Shown: positions 18,136-27,843 of the stretch, piece after piece | Layout of the letters: each line of letters begins with the position of its first letter | How positions within the stretch are numbered: position 1 is the first letter of the stretch | DNA from: an uncultured Clostridia bacterium | Lineage (GTDB): Bacteria > Bacillota > Clostridia > UBA1381 | Length of the DNA stretch: 64,000 nt | Assembly: GCA_947631085.1 (NCBI GenBank) | Contig: CANRJY010000001.1 | Location: 62,001 to 126,000, forward strand | Reading direction: 5' to 3' | Position numbers and translations under genes: made by a program | The notes under the pieces: model-generated | The model's database searches: none | Told to the model about the DNA's origin: nothing | Seen by the model: only the letters and a program-made list of their open reading frames with translations

Positions 18136-18200
18136 TGAATTATCCCCTTACGCTGAGTGCCCGTTGGTGACTCGGCTGACCAAGCGCAGGTTTAACCTTA
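18136..18200 (-). promoter_or_regulatory. Structured rpsO leader, candidate S15-binding pseudoknot
   Basis: On the minus strand the leader reads CGC-TTGGT-CAGCC-GAGT-C-ACCAA-CGGGC-ACTC-AGCG. TTGGT (18179-18183) pairs with ACCAA (18164-18168), and GAGT (18170-18173), inside that loop, pairs with ACTC (18155-18158) outside it: an H-type pseudoknot. An outer CGC/GCG pair can close it. It lies about 20 bases upstream of the ribosome site. S15 represses its own mRNA through leader structures in several phyla; assignment here is inference. Confidence 0.5.
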
Positions 18201-18227
18201 AATTTCCAAAATAAATTATTTGCACTA

Positions 18228-18440
18228 TCAGTGCTGCTTTGTCGTTCTGTTGAAACGCTTGTTGAACTTCTCAACGCGTCCGCCTGTATCAACCAGCTTC
18301 TGCTTACCCGTGAAGAACGGATGGCACTGCGAGCAGATCTCGACCTGTATATTCTTCTTCGTCGAGCCCGTCTCTATCACGTTGCCGCAGGCGCAGGTGA
18401 TGGTGGTCGGTTCATACTTCGGATGAATACCTTCTTTCAT
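18228..18440 (-). CDS. rpmE: 50S ribosomal protein L31
   Basis: 70 residues starting [20 protein letters not shown]; the cysteines in CACGN and CSQCHPF form the zinc-binding C+ version of L31. The ATG at 18440 is 7 bases after GGAGG; the GTG immediately before it is too close to the ribosome site. It is 100 bases upstream of rpsO and may be cotranscribed with it. Confidence 0.96.
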   Translation of the reverse strand: MKEGIHPKYEPTTITCACGNVIETGSTKKNIQVEICSQCHPFFTGKQKLVDTGGRVEKFNKRFNRTTKQH

Positions 18441-18493
18441 CACAATTCCTCCTTTCCTAATTTAATTTTAGGCATATAAAAAACACCTTTGAT

Positions 18494-18522
18494 ATTATAT
18501 CACGGCTTTTCCTTTTTTGCAA
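18494..18522 (-). promoter_or_regulatory. Promoter of rpmE inside the end of folC
   Basis: Minus strand TTGCAA (18517-18522), 17-base spacer, TATAAT (18494-18499). The -35 box lies in the last codons of folC, and the spacer overlaps its stop codon. Confidence 0.8.
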
Positions 18523-19750
18523 GAGTTTTTTTCAAAATTTTACGCGCTTCTCCCGCCAAATACAGACTGCCGCAAATACAGATAATTTCGTCGCTTTCCG
18601 CAAAGCTTTCCGCCGCGCGGAGCGAGCGTTCGATACTGCTGTCGGTAAACACGGGAACGCCCGTACCGGAGAGTATTTCTTTAAATTTTTCGGGCTTTAA
18701 GCAGCGCGGCATATCGACGTATGTCGCGAAAACAGCCTTCGCCCCGTCCGCAATTTCGCGTATACATTCCTCATAAGCCTTATCCTCCATCATCGCCATC
18801 ACGAGAATGTATGGTTTACATAAATCATTGAGAGATTTTTTGAGCGCGCGTATTCCGTCGATATTGTGTCCTCCGTCGATTACAATTTTTTCTCCTATAA
18901 ACTCGAACCGCGCAGCCCATTCCGCGTTTGCCAAGCCGTATTCGATTGACTTGTCGCTTATTTTTATTCCCCGTTTACGCATCGCGAAAAGCGTTTCGAG
19001 CGCCACTGCGGCGTTCTGCGGCTGATATGAGCCTTTTAGGACGAGATTGTATGCTTTTCCCTCGTATATAAAGCCGCCGTCAATTATTTTCGGCGTTTTC
19101 GCTGTCACGAGCTTTGCATTCATTTGAGCGCAGGTGTTTTCTATAATGTCCGAGACAGCGGGATTGGGATATGACACAACAACTCCGTTTTCCTTTATTA
19201 TGCCGCATTTTTCGCGCGCTATTTCCTCAATCGTTTCACCGAGGTACTGCATGTGGTCAAGCCCTATCGAGGTAATAACGGAAACGACGCTTGATTTTAT
19301 GAGATTGGTCGCGTCGAGCCTGCCGCCCATGCCTGTTTCGAGCACGACAAAATCGCATTTTTGCTCGTAGAAATACAAAAAAGCGACCGCGGTCACGAAC
19401 GCGAACTCCGACACGGGCGCGCCGGCGGCGTCCATAGCGGTTTTAACGCGCTCGGTATATTCGGCGAGAGCGTCGTTTGAGATAAGTTCGCCGTTTATGC
19501 GTATGCGCTCGTTGAAAATCTCGATATAGGGCGAGGTGAAAAGCCCTGTTTTATAGCCCTCGGCGCGCAGGACCGCGTCGAGCATGGCGGCTGTCGAGCC
19601 CTTGCCGTTCGTTCCGGCGATATGAATAAATTTCGTCTTGTCCTGCGGATCTCCGAGCGCCTCCATAAGCCGCGCAAGATTGGCGTTGCCCAAAGGACGG
19701 CGGAATTTCGGGATAGAGTGTATGTAATTTAACGCTTGTTCATAGGTCAT
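18500..19750 (-). CDS. folC: Folylpolyglutamate synthase / dihydrofolate synthase
   Basis: 416 residues, standard length. Adds glutamate to dihydropteroate and extends the folate glutamate tail, in the Mur-ligase fold. The ATP loop IAGTNGKGSTAAM is near residue 48, followed by GLFTSPYIEIFNERI, the IGLDHMQYLG segment and the C-terminal FIGEKIVIDGGHNIDG. The ATG at 19750 follows AAAGAGGA; an upstream ATG at 19810 overlaps the promoter -35 box. Monocistronic. Confidence 0.96.
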   Translation of the reverse strand: MTYEQALNYIHSIPKFRRPLGNANLARLMEALGDPQDKTKFIHIAGTNGKGSTAAMLDAVLRAEGYKTGLFTSPYIEIFNERIRINGELISNDALAEYTERVKTAMDAAGAPVSEFAFVTAVAFLYFYEQKCDFVVLETGMGGRLDATNLIKSSVVSVITSIGLDHMQYLGETIEEIAREKCGIIKENGVVVSYPNPAVSDIIENTCAQMNAKLVTAKTPKIIDGGFIYEGKAYNLVLKGSYQPQNAAVALETLFAMRKRGIKISDKSIEYGLANAEWAARFEFIGEKIVIDGGHNIDGIRALKKSLNDLCKPYILVMAMMEDKAYEECIREIADGAKAVFATYVDMPRCLKPEKFKEILSGTGVPVFTDSSIERSLRAAESFAESDEIICICGSLYLAGEARKILKKTLAKKEKP

Positions 19751-19781
19751 AACGGATTCCTCTTTGTTCTGTGATATTTTT

Positions 19782-19810
19782 ATTATAACATAATTCCCGA
19801 TGTATGGCAA
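19782..19810 (-). promoter_or_regulatory. Promoter of folC
   Basis: Minus strand TTGCCA (19805-19810), 17-base spacer, TATAAT (19782-19787). Confidence 0.8.
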
Positions 19811-19813
19811 GTA

Positions 19814-19873
19814 GGGGCGGCAAATCGCCGCCCCCTATACCGCTGTCGGAGTATCGCTAAATCATAATTATCC
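19814..19873. repeat. GC-rich hairpin plus solo end of the 50.4/53.7 kb MITE-like repeat
   Basis: GGGGCGGC-AAATC-GCCGCCCC (19814-19834) is a perfect 8-bp stem. It is followed by CGCTAAATCATAATTATCC (19855-19873), nearly identical to the right end of the repeat copies at 50435-50616 and 53735-53895. No matching left end is seen, so this is a truncated or diverged relative. The hairpin is also placed to terminate the M56 gene. Confidence 0.5.
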
Positions 19874-19882
19874 AATTTCCGC

Positions 19883-22123
19883 CTAATTTGCCGAGACAAA
19901 ATCATAAATACTTCCGTCCCCGCGCAGATCCATAACCGCGCCCGTGTCGGTGTTTTGCAGCGTGACCGACGGCTTTGAGCTTTTCGAGCCTTTGAGGATC
20001 ACCTGATACGGCTCGTTAAAGCCTTCGTCGACCTTGTAAACAAGCGTGGTCTCGGAATTATCCGACATGGCGTTTGAAATGTCATAGCTTTTAAATTTTT
20101 CGAAATCGCTCCATGTCATAGCTTCGCCCTTCTGTCTCAGCTCAACTATATTTGACCAGTTGATAGTATGGTCGCCGTTCAGTACAGACATTGTGGACGG
20201 AGTAATAGCCGCTTGATTCATTGTTTCATCAGCGGAACCTTCAATTATGTACCTTCCGTCGTCAGAAACAAGCGTAATTTTATCCTTGTCTAAGGTAATT
20301 GTGCCTGTGAAGCTGTCAACACGGAAAAAGTTTTCGCTTTGTATATAGAAACTGCCGCGGATTGTATTTCCCAATACCTCCATGTCGCCGTAGCTCATTA
20401 TCCAATAATCATTTGCCGTTTCGTCAGAGTACGGTTTAACCATTACCGCTGCGTCAGATTTCGGCTTGACCGTTTCGGGATTAGCTATAATCACGCCGCT
20501 GAACTCGGCTCTGCGGGTTGTTTCGTTATACAAAATATTCGCCTGCGCAATTCTCGCCTTATCCATAAACGGCTGGGAGGTAATGTTGTAATATATCCTT
20601 ACGGAATCGGGATGATTGTAAAGATTCTCGTAGTGATCTATTTCGTAAAGCATATACGCATCGTTGTCATGTTCCGATGTGATGAAAAATTCAAGCGGTT
20701 TGCCGTTTATGTCTATGCTGACGGCTATTTCGGTATAATCAGGCGTTATCGGAACGATATTGTTTATATACCCGTGCAGATTTTCTCCAAGCACCGCTCC
20801 GTCCTGCTTTACCGTGAACAGTCCCTCAACATCGCTGCCGTCGGTGAAGGTCCTTATGTATTTGGTCATTTTCACCTCGAACTGAGCTTCCTTATGCTCC
20901 GGCTCGGCTTCGTCCGTGTACGCTTTAAAATCGGCGCTGAAGCCAGTGTATACGGGCGAGTGTACGATAACCGCTTTTCCGTCAGTATGGCACATCTGAG
21001 CCGCTACATAGCTTCCGGCAGTATCCTCGGTTTTTGTTCCGTCGGCGGTTATTGTAACCGTTGACGTTTTGAACTCCTTTTCCGCAAAACCGGCGTAAGT
21101 GAAGTTAGCTGTTTCCAATATTTTTATCTGCGCCTCATCGGAGTTTACTCCGCCGGCGAACGCGGCTGACGCCGCTATTGTTACCGCCGTCAGGCATACG
21201 CCCAGCGCTGCTGTGAATTTTGTTGATTTTCTCGTTTTCATCATATTTCCAATTCTCCTTTTCAAATTTTTCTCGTTTCCGCAAAGACACACTCCCGAGT
21301 TTACGCCGCCCTCGCGCATCAGTCCAAGGATAAGCCGACCGTAATCGCGCCGCCGCTTGTCGGAGAAGGTTTTCATCACGACCTCGTCGCACGACAGCTC
21401 GCAGTACATGTCGATTCCGCGCGTCAGAAGGTACGCCGCAGGGTTCATGAAATGTATAATTTTCACCAGCTCCGCCGCTGTTTTGATAAGCATATCGCGG
21501 CGGCGGACGTGGGTCAGCTCGTGCAGAAGCACCGCTTCAAGCTCGCTCTCGCTGAGCTTCACCGACGGAACGTATACCGTCGGGCGGATAATTCCCGCCG
21601 TAAACGGAGTCGCCGCGCCGTTAAAGCATTTCAATTCAGCTTTCGTTTTCCCTTTTATCCTTTCAAATACGGCGCGTACATCCTCCGGCGGCTCGGCTGC
21701 GATTTCGCGGCATATCCGGCTGAAACGGGCGGTATCGAATACGCGCTTTACAAGCAGCGCGCCCGCACCCGCCACCCATACGCATGACAGTATCAGCCAT
21801 ATGTCCGCGGACTGCGATTTTTCACCGATCGGCTCGATTACGGAGGGATTTACCGTTGTTTCCGCAGTGTCAGCCGCGTCCGTTCCCATGCCTTCAGCCG
21901 TTTCCGTCGTCTCGATTTGCTCCGTCTGCGGCTTGATATATCGCTCAACGCGGAAGCTTATTCCGGTGTGTATCGGCAGCAGGAAAAACAGTATCGGCAG
22001 CGCCGCGATAAAGTATTTGAGCCGCTCCGACAGTATCCTCCGTCCGAGCGCCGCGAATACCGCGCTAAGCAACAGCGCGCCCGTTCCGGCTATGCTCAGC
22101 GTTAAAATTTTTTCAAAAATCAT
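19883..22123 (-). CDS. M56 (BlaR1-type) membrane metallopeptidase with unknown extracellular domain
   Basis: 746 residues. N-terminal membrane helices (about 3-22, 36-54, 108-125) surround a cytosolic zinc protease site, H201-E-L-T-H205 with third ligand Glu242 (CELSCDE). A further helix at about 303-322 leads to a 420-residue outer domain. In BlaR1/MecR1 the outer part is a penicillin-binding sensor; here I see no SxxK-SxN-KTG set, so the signal is unlikely to be a beta-lactam bound covalently. It lies 12 bases after the BlaI-type repressor gene. The expected mechanism is ligand sensing outside, then protease-driven inactivation of the repressor. The ligand is unknown. Confidence 0.85.
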   Translation of the reverse strand: MIFEKILTLSIAGTGALLLSAVFAALGRRILSERLKYFIAALPILFFLLPIHTGISFRVERYIKPQTEQIETTETAEGMGTDAADTAETTVNPSVIEPIGEKSQSADIWLILSCVWVAGAGALLVKRVFDTARFSRICREIAAEPPEDVRAVFERIKGKTKAELKCFNGAATPFTAGIIRPTVYVPSVKLSESELEAVLLHELTHVRRRDMLIKTAAELVKIIHFMNPAAYLLTRGIDMYCELSCDEVVMKTFSDKRRRDYGRLILGLMREGGVNSGVCLCGNEKNLKRRIGNMMKTRKSTKFTAALGVCLTAVTIAASAAFAGGVNSDEAQIKILETANFTYAGFAEKEFKTSTVTITADGTKTEDTAGSYVAAQMCHTDGKAVIVHSPVYTGFSADFKAYTDEAEPEHKEAQFEVKMTKYIRTFTDGSDVEGLFTVKQDGAVLGENLHGYINNIVPITPDYTEIAVSIDINGKPLEFFITSEHDNDAYMLYEIDHYENLYNHPDSVRIYYNITSQPFMDKARIAQANILYNETTRRAEFSGVIIANPETVKPKSDAAVMVKPYSDETANDYWIMSYGDMEVLGNTIRGSFYIQSENFFRVDSFTGTITLDKDKITLVSDDGRYIIEGSADETMNQAAITPSTMSVLNGDHTINWSNIVELRQKGEAMTWSDFEKFKSYDISNAMSDNSETTLVYKVDEGFNEPYQVILKGSKSSKPSVTLQNTDTGAVMDLRGDGSIYDFVSAN

Positions 22124-22135
22124 TTCTTCTTCCTT

Positions 22136-22501
22136 TTACTCTCCGTCGAGCAAATCCATAAGCTCGTCGATTTTCTCATCCGAAAGCTTTCCTCCGTATA
22201 ACGCTGCAAACAGGCTGCGTTTTGAGCCGTGATGGATTTCGTCGAGAAACTCGCGCGTCAGCTCATTTTTGTACTCCGAGCGCGAAATCAGCGCGCGGTA
22301 CAGATTGGTTTTGCCCTCTTTTTTGCTTTCCAAAAATCCCTTGGCGCACAGACGGTTCATAAACGTGCCGACCGTATTATACGCCCAATTCTTGTTTTCC
22401 GACAGCCTTGCATGCACGAGCGGAACGCTTATCCACTTGTCGCTGTCCCATACCACCTCCATGACCTCGGTTTCCGCTTCCGAAATTTTATTAGCGCTCA
22501 T
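22136..22501 (-). CDS. BlaI/MecI/CopY family transcriptional repressor
   Basis: 121 residues from MSANKISEAETEVMEVVWDS. A winged-helix DNA-binding domain (SVPLVHARLSENKNWAYNTV, then TFMNRLCAKGFLESKKEGKT) is followed by a helical dimerisation tail, the standard Penicillinase_R layout. The ATG at 22501 follows AAAGGAATGAATTTT; two upstream in-frame ATGs lack a ribosome site. Two TACA-N3-TGTA dyads in its promoter suggest autorepression. The adjacent M56 protease is its presumed antagonist. No beta-lactamase gene is nearby, so the regulon is elsewhere or is the operon itself. Confidence 0.93.
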   Translation of the reverse strand: MSANKISEAETEVMEVVWDSDKWISVPLVHARLSENKNWAYNTVGTFMNRLCAKGFLESKKEGKTNLYRALISRSEYKNELTREFLDEIHHGSKRSLFAALYGGKLSDEKIDELMDLLDGE

Positions 22502-22524
22502 AAAATTCATTCCTTTCATCAATT

Positions 22525-22540
22525 TTTATACCGGTATAAA
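22525..22540. promoter_or_regulatory. Perfect 16-base palindrome in the blaI-like leader
   Basis: TTTATACCGGTATAAA lies between the BlaI-type dyads and the ribosome site. It could be a site for another regulator or an RNA stem; it does not match the TACA-N3-TGTA operators. Confidence 0.4.
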
Positions 22541-22544
22541 CTCC

Positions 22545-22580
22545 TACACTTTGTAGGATAATTATATACTACACTATGTA
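22545..22580. promoter_or_regulatory. Twin BlaI-type operators
   Basis: TACACTTTGTA (22545-22555, within the longer dyad CCTACACTTTGTAGG) and TACACTATGTA (22570-22580) fit the TACA/TGTA dyad of BlaI and MecI. Their centres are 25 bases apart. One overlaps the promoter spacer, the other lies just downstream of the -10 box. Confidence 0.85.
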
Positions 22581-22594
22581 GGAGTAAATGTCAA
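22566..22594 (-). promoter_or_regulatory. Promoter of the BlaI/M56 operon
   Basis: Minus strand TTGACA (22589-22594), 17-base spacer, TAGTAT (22566-22571). A TATAAT a few bases further is at a poor 22-base distance. Overlaps both operators. Confidence 0.7.
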
Positions 22595-22714
22595 GAGGTT
22601 TTTATAAATTTATTAAAATAAATCTTAATTTATAAACTTATTTTACCGCATTATATTTATTGTGTTACAATGATGTTAAATTTATGATATTTCCTTTTAA
22701 ATCAAATTCTTTTG

Positions 22715-22723
22715 TGCTATAAT
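22715..22723 (+). promoter_or_regulatory. Extended -10 promoter of murA2-ftsQ
   Basis: TGC-TATAAT, an extended -10 element, with only a weak -35 region upstream. Confidence 0.6.
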
Positions 22724-22814
22724 GTCTTAATGGAAAAGTAACACAAAGTCGGCGCCTTCCATATTATAAAGTTATAAACATATAATTATGTATTTATAAT
22801 GTGAGGTGTTGAAT

Positions 22815-24065
22815 TTGAGCAAATTTATTATAAACGGCGGAAATCCGATACATGGCGAAATTGACGTTCAGGGCGCGAAAAACGCGGTGCTGCCTATTTT
22901 GGCGGCGACTATCCTCGCAGACGGCGAAAGCGTTATACATAACTGTCCCAAGCTTCGCGACGTTGATAAAACCGATCTCGTTTTAGAGGAACTCGGCTGC
23001 ACGGTCAGACGCGAGGGCGGAACGGTTTACATAAATCCGAACGGACTTTGCGGGTGCAGAATATGCGAAGAGCTTATGCGTCAGATGCGCTCGTCGATAA
23101 TCTTCCTCGGCGCGATCGTTTCCCGCTGCGGGGAAGCCGTAGTCAGTATGCCCGGCGGCTGCCCGATAGGGCTGCGTCCGATCGATCTGCACCTTAAAGC
23201 TCTTCGGGAGCTCGGCGTTGAAATATCGGAAAAGCACGGATACATACATTGTACATCGAACGGCATACGCGGCGCCAATATCCATCTTGATTTCCCGAGC
23301 GTCGGCGCTACCGAAAATATAATGCTCGCGGCTGTGATTTCCGATGGAGTGACTACCGTGTCTAACGCGGCGCGCGAGCCGGAAATCGTGGATCTTCAGA
23401 ATTTTCTGAACTCTATGGGAGCCGAAATCGCAGGAGCGGGCGGCAATATAATAAGGATAAAAGGCGTTGACAAGCTTCACGGCTCAGAGTACGCGATAAT
23501 GCCCGACAGAATAGTAGCCGCGACATATCTTGCGGCAGCGGCGATCACAGGCGGCGAGATTTTACTGAATAAAGCAGAACCGCGCGATATGGGCGCAATT
23601 TTGCAGGTGCTTCGCGAAATGGGTCCTGATGTCAAAATCGGCGGAGATAAAATATATCTCAAATCAAAGGGGCTTCTGCGAAGCGTACACACGGTAAGAA
23701 CCATGCCGTATCCGGGATTTCCGACCGATATACAGTCGCCGTTTATGGCTCTTGCATCGCTTGCGCGCGGAACAAGCGTATTTGTGGAAAACATATTTGA
23801 AAACCGTTTTCAGCATGTTGACGAGCTGGTGCGCATGGGCGCGGATATCAAGGTCGAAGGCAGGAGCGCGGTCGTACGCGGAGTTGAAGGACTTCAGGGC
23901 GCTAACGTTGTATCGCGCGAGCTTCGCGGCGGGGCGGCTCTCGTTGTTGCGGCTCTCGCTGCCGAAGGGCAAACCGTTATAAGCGGCATTGAGTATATAG
24001 ACAGAGGATATGAAAATATAGAAAATTATTTGGGCTCGTGCGGCGCCGATATAAAGCGCGCGTGA
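22815..24065 (+). CDS. murA: UDP-N-acetylglucosamine 1-carboxyvinyltransferase (second copy)
   Basis: 416 residues, starting MSKFIINGGNPIHGEIDVQG. Catalytic Cys116 lies in MPGGCPIGLRPIDLHLK, so it should be active and fosfomycin-sensitive. Start chosen is the TTG at 22815, 6 bases after GAGGTG; GTG at 22806 overlaps the ribosome site. Being next to ftsQ and ftsZ, this is probably the housekeeping copy of a dispersed division/cell-wall cluster. It differs clearly from the copy at 10324, so the pair is not a recent duplication. Confidence 0.93.
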   Translation: MSKFIINGGNPIHGEIDVQGAKNAVLPILAATILADGESVIHNCPKLRDVDKTDLVLEELGCTVRREGGTVYINPNGLCGCRICEELMRQMRSSIIFLGAIVSRCGEAVVSMPGGCPIGLRPIDLHLKALRELGVEISEKHGYIHCTSNGIRGANIHLDFPSVGATENIMLAAVISDGVTTVSNAAREPEIVDLQNFLNSMGAEIAGAGGNIIRIKGVDKLHGSEYAIMPDRIVAATYLAAAAITGGEILLNKAEPRDMGAILQVLREMGPDVKIGGDKIYLKSKGLLRSVHTVRTMPYPGFPTDIQSPFMALASLARGTSVFVENIFENRFQHVDELVRMGADIKVEGRSAVVRGVEGLQGANVVSRELRGGAALVVAALAAEGQTVISGIEYIDRGYENIENYLGSCGADIKRA

Positions 24066-24102
24066 GCAAAACGGCAGTATAATTCGGAAGGGTTGTTGCA
24101 CA

Positions 24103-25002
24103 ATGGACAAAAGGAATAACGAAAAAGGCAAAAAACCGGTAAGGAGCGTAACCAAAACAAATTCCGATTACGATTGGGACACGTTTGACAGAAAAACAGC
24201 TAATCAGCCCGCCGCAAAAAAGCCTATCACAGAGCTTGAGCGCAAGCAGCGCTATCATCAGATGATGAAACGCAAACGGCTTAAAATGCAGCGCATACGC
24301 GCGGCTGTTATTCTTGCGCTCGTAATTATTGCCCTTATACTGGTTATTTTCCTGACGCCGCTTTTTGACATTCGCTCGATAACCTATGAAGGCAACTCCA
24401 TAGTCACCAACGAGCAGCTCGACGCGAAACTCGGCGATTTGGTCGGACAGAATATATTCAAAGCCGGCAGCGGCGCAGTCCGCAAGCGTCTTTCCGATAT
24501 AGCTTATATTGAGGATGCGGATGCCTCGAAGAGACTTCTGCCGCCTTCGGTAAAGGTAACTATACGCGAATGTATTCCGGCGGCGTATTTTATGCTCGAC
24601 GGTAAGACCATAACAGTCGATTCATCCCTCAAAGTCATCGATGATACCGATAAATTCGATTCCAACCCCATTCCGGCGCTTGTCGGAGTGAAAATAAAAA
24701 GCTGTTCCGTCGGAAAAACGCTCTCGTGCGAGGATTCGGAACAGGAAAGCGCGTTGCTCACATGTCTTGACACAATGGAGAAAACCGGCACCATTCCAAA
24801 TGTTATAAGTATAGATATGACGGAAATGACCGGAATAGAATTTAATTATGACAATAGAATACAAGCGCTGTGCGGCACTCCGGTAGACCTTGAACGCAAG
24901 CTGCGGCTGTTCAAGGAGACAGTCACAAACAGCAACCTTGCCTCAAACGCGCGCGGAACAATAGATTTAAGCGTTACGGGCAAAGCCGTGTATACGCCTT
25001 AA
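24103..25002 (+). CDS. ftsQ: Cell division protein FtsQ/DivIB
   Basis: 299 residues. A basic cytoplasmic tail (1-65), one transmembrane helix (about 68-87) and a POTRA domain (FDIRSITYEGNSIVTNEQLD) followed by the beta domain. It is a bitopic divisome protein that links FtsL/FtsB and regulates septal wall synthesis. It lies 37 bases after murA2 and before ftsZ, the normal dcw order. Divergent C-terminal residues are usual for this family. Confidence 0.9.
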   Translation: MDKRNNEKGKKPVRSVTKTNSDYDWDTFDRKTANQPAAKKPITELERKQRYHQMMKRKRLKMQRIRAAVILALVIIALILVIFLTPLFDIRSITYEGNSIVTNEQLDAKLGDLVGQNIFKAGSGAVRKRLSDIAYIEDADASKRLLPPSVKVTIRECIPAAYFMLDGKTITVDSSLKVIDDTDKFDSNPIPALVGVKIKSCSVGKTLSCEDSEQESALLTCLDTMEKTGTIPNVISIDMTEMTGIEFNYDNRIQALCGTPVDLERKLRLFKETVTNSNLASNARGTIDLSVTGKAVYTP

Positions 25003-25090
25003 TGGTTATTTTGCATAAATTACTTCTAAACTTTATATAAATTATTGGTAATAAATAAAATTATACCTGTAAATTTAGTAAAAATAACTA

Positions 25091-25118
25091 TTGAATATTT
25101 TCAAAAAAATAGTATAAT
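25091..25118 (+). promoter_or_regulatory. Promoter of ftsZ
   Basis: TTGAAT (25091-25096), 16-base spacer, TATAAT (25113-25118), about 62 bases before the ATG. Confidence 0.75.
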
Positions 25119-25179
25119 AAAATATATATGTGTGTACTTCTCTGTTTTACGGAGTTTATGCTACGAAGGAGGATATAAT

Positions 25180-26385
25180 ATGAGTGTTATGCCAATAGAC
25201 TTAGAGGAAAACAATGTCATGGAAGGCGCCAGAATAAAAGTAATAGGCGTCGGCGGCGGCGGAAACAACGCTGTTGACCGCATGATAGAGGCAGGCATCA
25301 CAAAAGCGGAGTTTATCTGTGTCAATACTGACGCACAGCAGCTCGCAAATGTACTCGCGCCAACTGTTCTGCAGCTCGGCAGAAAGCTGACAAACGGTTT
25401 GGGAGCCGGTGCAAAGCCGGAAATCGGCAGACAGGCGGCTGAAGAAACAAAGGATGAAATCAAAAACCTCGTTAAGGATACCGACATGGTGTTTGTAACG
25501 GCGGGAATGGGCGGCGGAACAGGTACCGGCGCGGCTCCTATTATTGCCGAGGCGGCAAAATCCGCAGGTGTTCTTACGGTTGCCGTTGTAACAAAGCCGT
25601 TTTACTTTGAGGGTCCTCAGAGAATGAGAAACGCTGAAGAGGGCATTAAGAACCTTTCCGAAAAAGTTGACGCTATTGTTACTATCCCCAACGATCTGCT
25701 CTTAAAAATTGCCGACAAAAAGGTTACTATATCGGATTCCTTCAAGCTTGCCGACGACGTTCTCCGTCAGGGTGTACAGGGTATTATCGAAGTTATCACG
25801 CAGCGCGGTATTATGAATTGCGACTTTGCGGATGTTCGCACAATTATGAAGGACAGCGGCGTTGCACATATGGGTATCGGCATAGGCAAGGGCGAAAATG
25901 CTGCGTCCGACGCCGTAAGAGCCGCTATCGAAAGCCCGCTGCTTGAAACAAGCATCGCAGGCGCTGAAAACGTATTACTTAATATCACCGGCGGCACGGA
26001 GTTCTCGCTTGTCGATATGGGCGAGGTTTCAAGCATTGTCCGCGATATGGTTTCGGAAGAAGCTAATATCATAGTCGGAACAGCCGTTGATGAAACGCTC
26101 AAGGATGAAATAAAGGTTACTCTTATCGCAACCGGACTTGACGGAGCTGCAAGACGCGCAAAGGATAATGCCGCTCAGAGCGACCCGCTCAAGAGACGTC
26201 CCCCGATGTTCGCGCAGACCGGCAGACTTTCGTCGGAAAGACCGTCATCATCTTCATCGTCGGAGAGACGCCAGCCCTCCAGCTTCACATCCTCGCTTGA
26301 CGAGGACGATGCTATTTTCTCAAGGAGACTGAAGCCCGGAATGAGCAATATAGACGTTCCCAACTTCTTTAAGCAGGGTAAATAA
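25180..26385 (+). CDS. ftsZ: Cell division protein FtsZ
   Basis: 401 residues. The tubulin-like GTPase that forms the Z ring. GTP-binding GGGGNNAVDRMIEAG, the tubulin signature GGGTGTGAAPIIAE and the T7-loop region NCDFADVRTIM are intact. A Ser-rich linker (about residues 335-370) leads to the C-terminal peptide IDVPNFFKQGK, which binds FtsA/SepF-type partners. The ATG at 25180 follows GAAGGAGGATATAAT; a longer frame from 25045 would cover the promoter. No ftsA lies next to it, as in many Clostridia. Confidence 0.98.
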   Translation: MSVMPIDLEENNVMEGARIKVIGVGGGGNNAVDRMIEAGITKAEFICVNTDAQQLANVLAPTVLQLGRKLTNGLGAGAKPEIGRQAAEETKDEIKNLVKDTDMVFVTAGMGGGTGTGAAPIIAEAAKSAGVLTVAVVTKPFYFEGPQRMRNAEEGIKNLSEKVDAIVTIPNDLLLKIADKKVTISDSFKLADDVLRQGVQGIIEVITQRGIMNCDFADVRTIMKDSGVAHMGIGIGKGENAASDAVRAAIESPLLETSIAGAENVLLNITGGTEFSLVDMGEVSSIVRDMVSEEANIIVGTAVDETLKDEIKVTLIATGLDGAARRAKDNAAQSDPLKRRPPMFAQTGRLSSERPSSSSSSERRQPSSFTSSLDEDDAIFSRRLKPGMSNIDVPNFFKQGK

Positions 26386-26396
26386 TGAATAGGATT

Positions 26397-26432
26397 TAAA
26401 AAGCTGAGAGCTTGATGCTCCCAGCTTTTTAT
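26397..26432 (+). terminator. Terminator of ftsZ
   Basis: AAAAAGCTG-A-GAGC / GCTC-C-CAGCTTTTT stem-loop ending in a T run. Confidence 0.88.
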
Positions 26433-26447
26433 TTATCAGTATATTAT

Positions 26448-26475
26448 TTAACAGCGTCTGTCAATGGATTATGTT
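26448..26475 (+). promoter_or_regulatory. Possible promoter of eno
   Basis: TTAACA (26448-26453), 16-base spacer, TATGTT (26470-26475). Both boxes are 5/6 matches. Confidence 0.45.
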
Positions 26476-26524
26476 CCCTGACGATTTTAAAATGAATAAT
26501 TTCCCATTTTTTCGGGAAGACTAA

Positions 26525-27811
<1,287 letters not shown>

Positions 27812-27843
27812 TTGGGGGACACTAAATTTTTAGTGTCCCCCAA
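27812..27843 (+). terminator. Terminator of eno
   Basis: TTGGGGGACACTAAA / TTTAGTGTCCCCCAA, a 15-bp perfect stem with a 2-base loop, begins directly after the eno stop codon. The tail GCTTTGT is a weak T tract. Confidence 0.75.

Larger units (their letters stand above)
22502..22814. other. Divergent regulatory region between blaI-like gene and murA2
   Basis: 313 AT-rich bases. It contains the repressor operators and minus-strand promoter (22525-22594), then about 110 bases of A/T-rich sequence with nothing I recognise, then the murA2 extended -10 promoter and a leader of about 85 bases. A weak 6-bp stem (ATGGAA / TTCCAT, 22730-22762) lies in that leader. No coding sequence. Confidence 0.6.
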
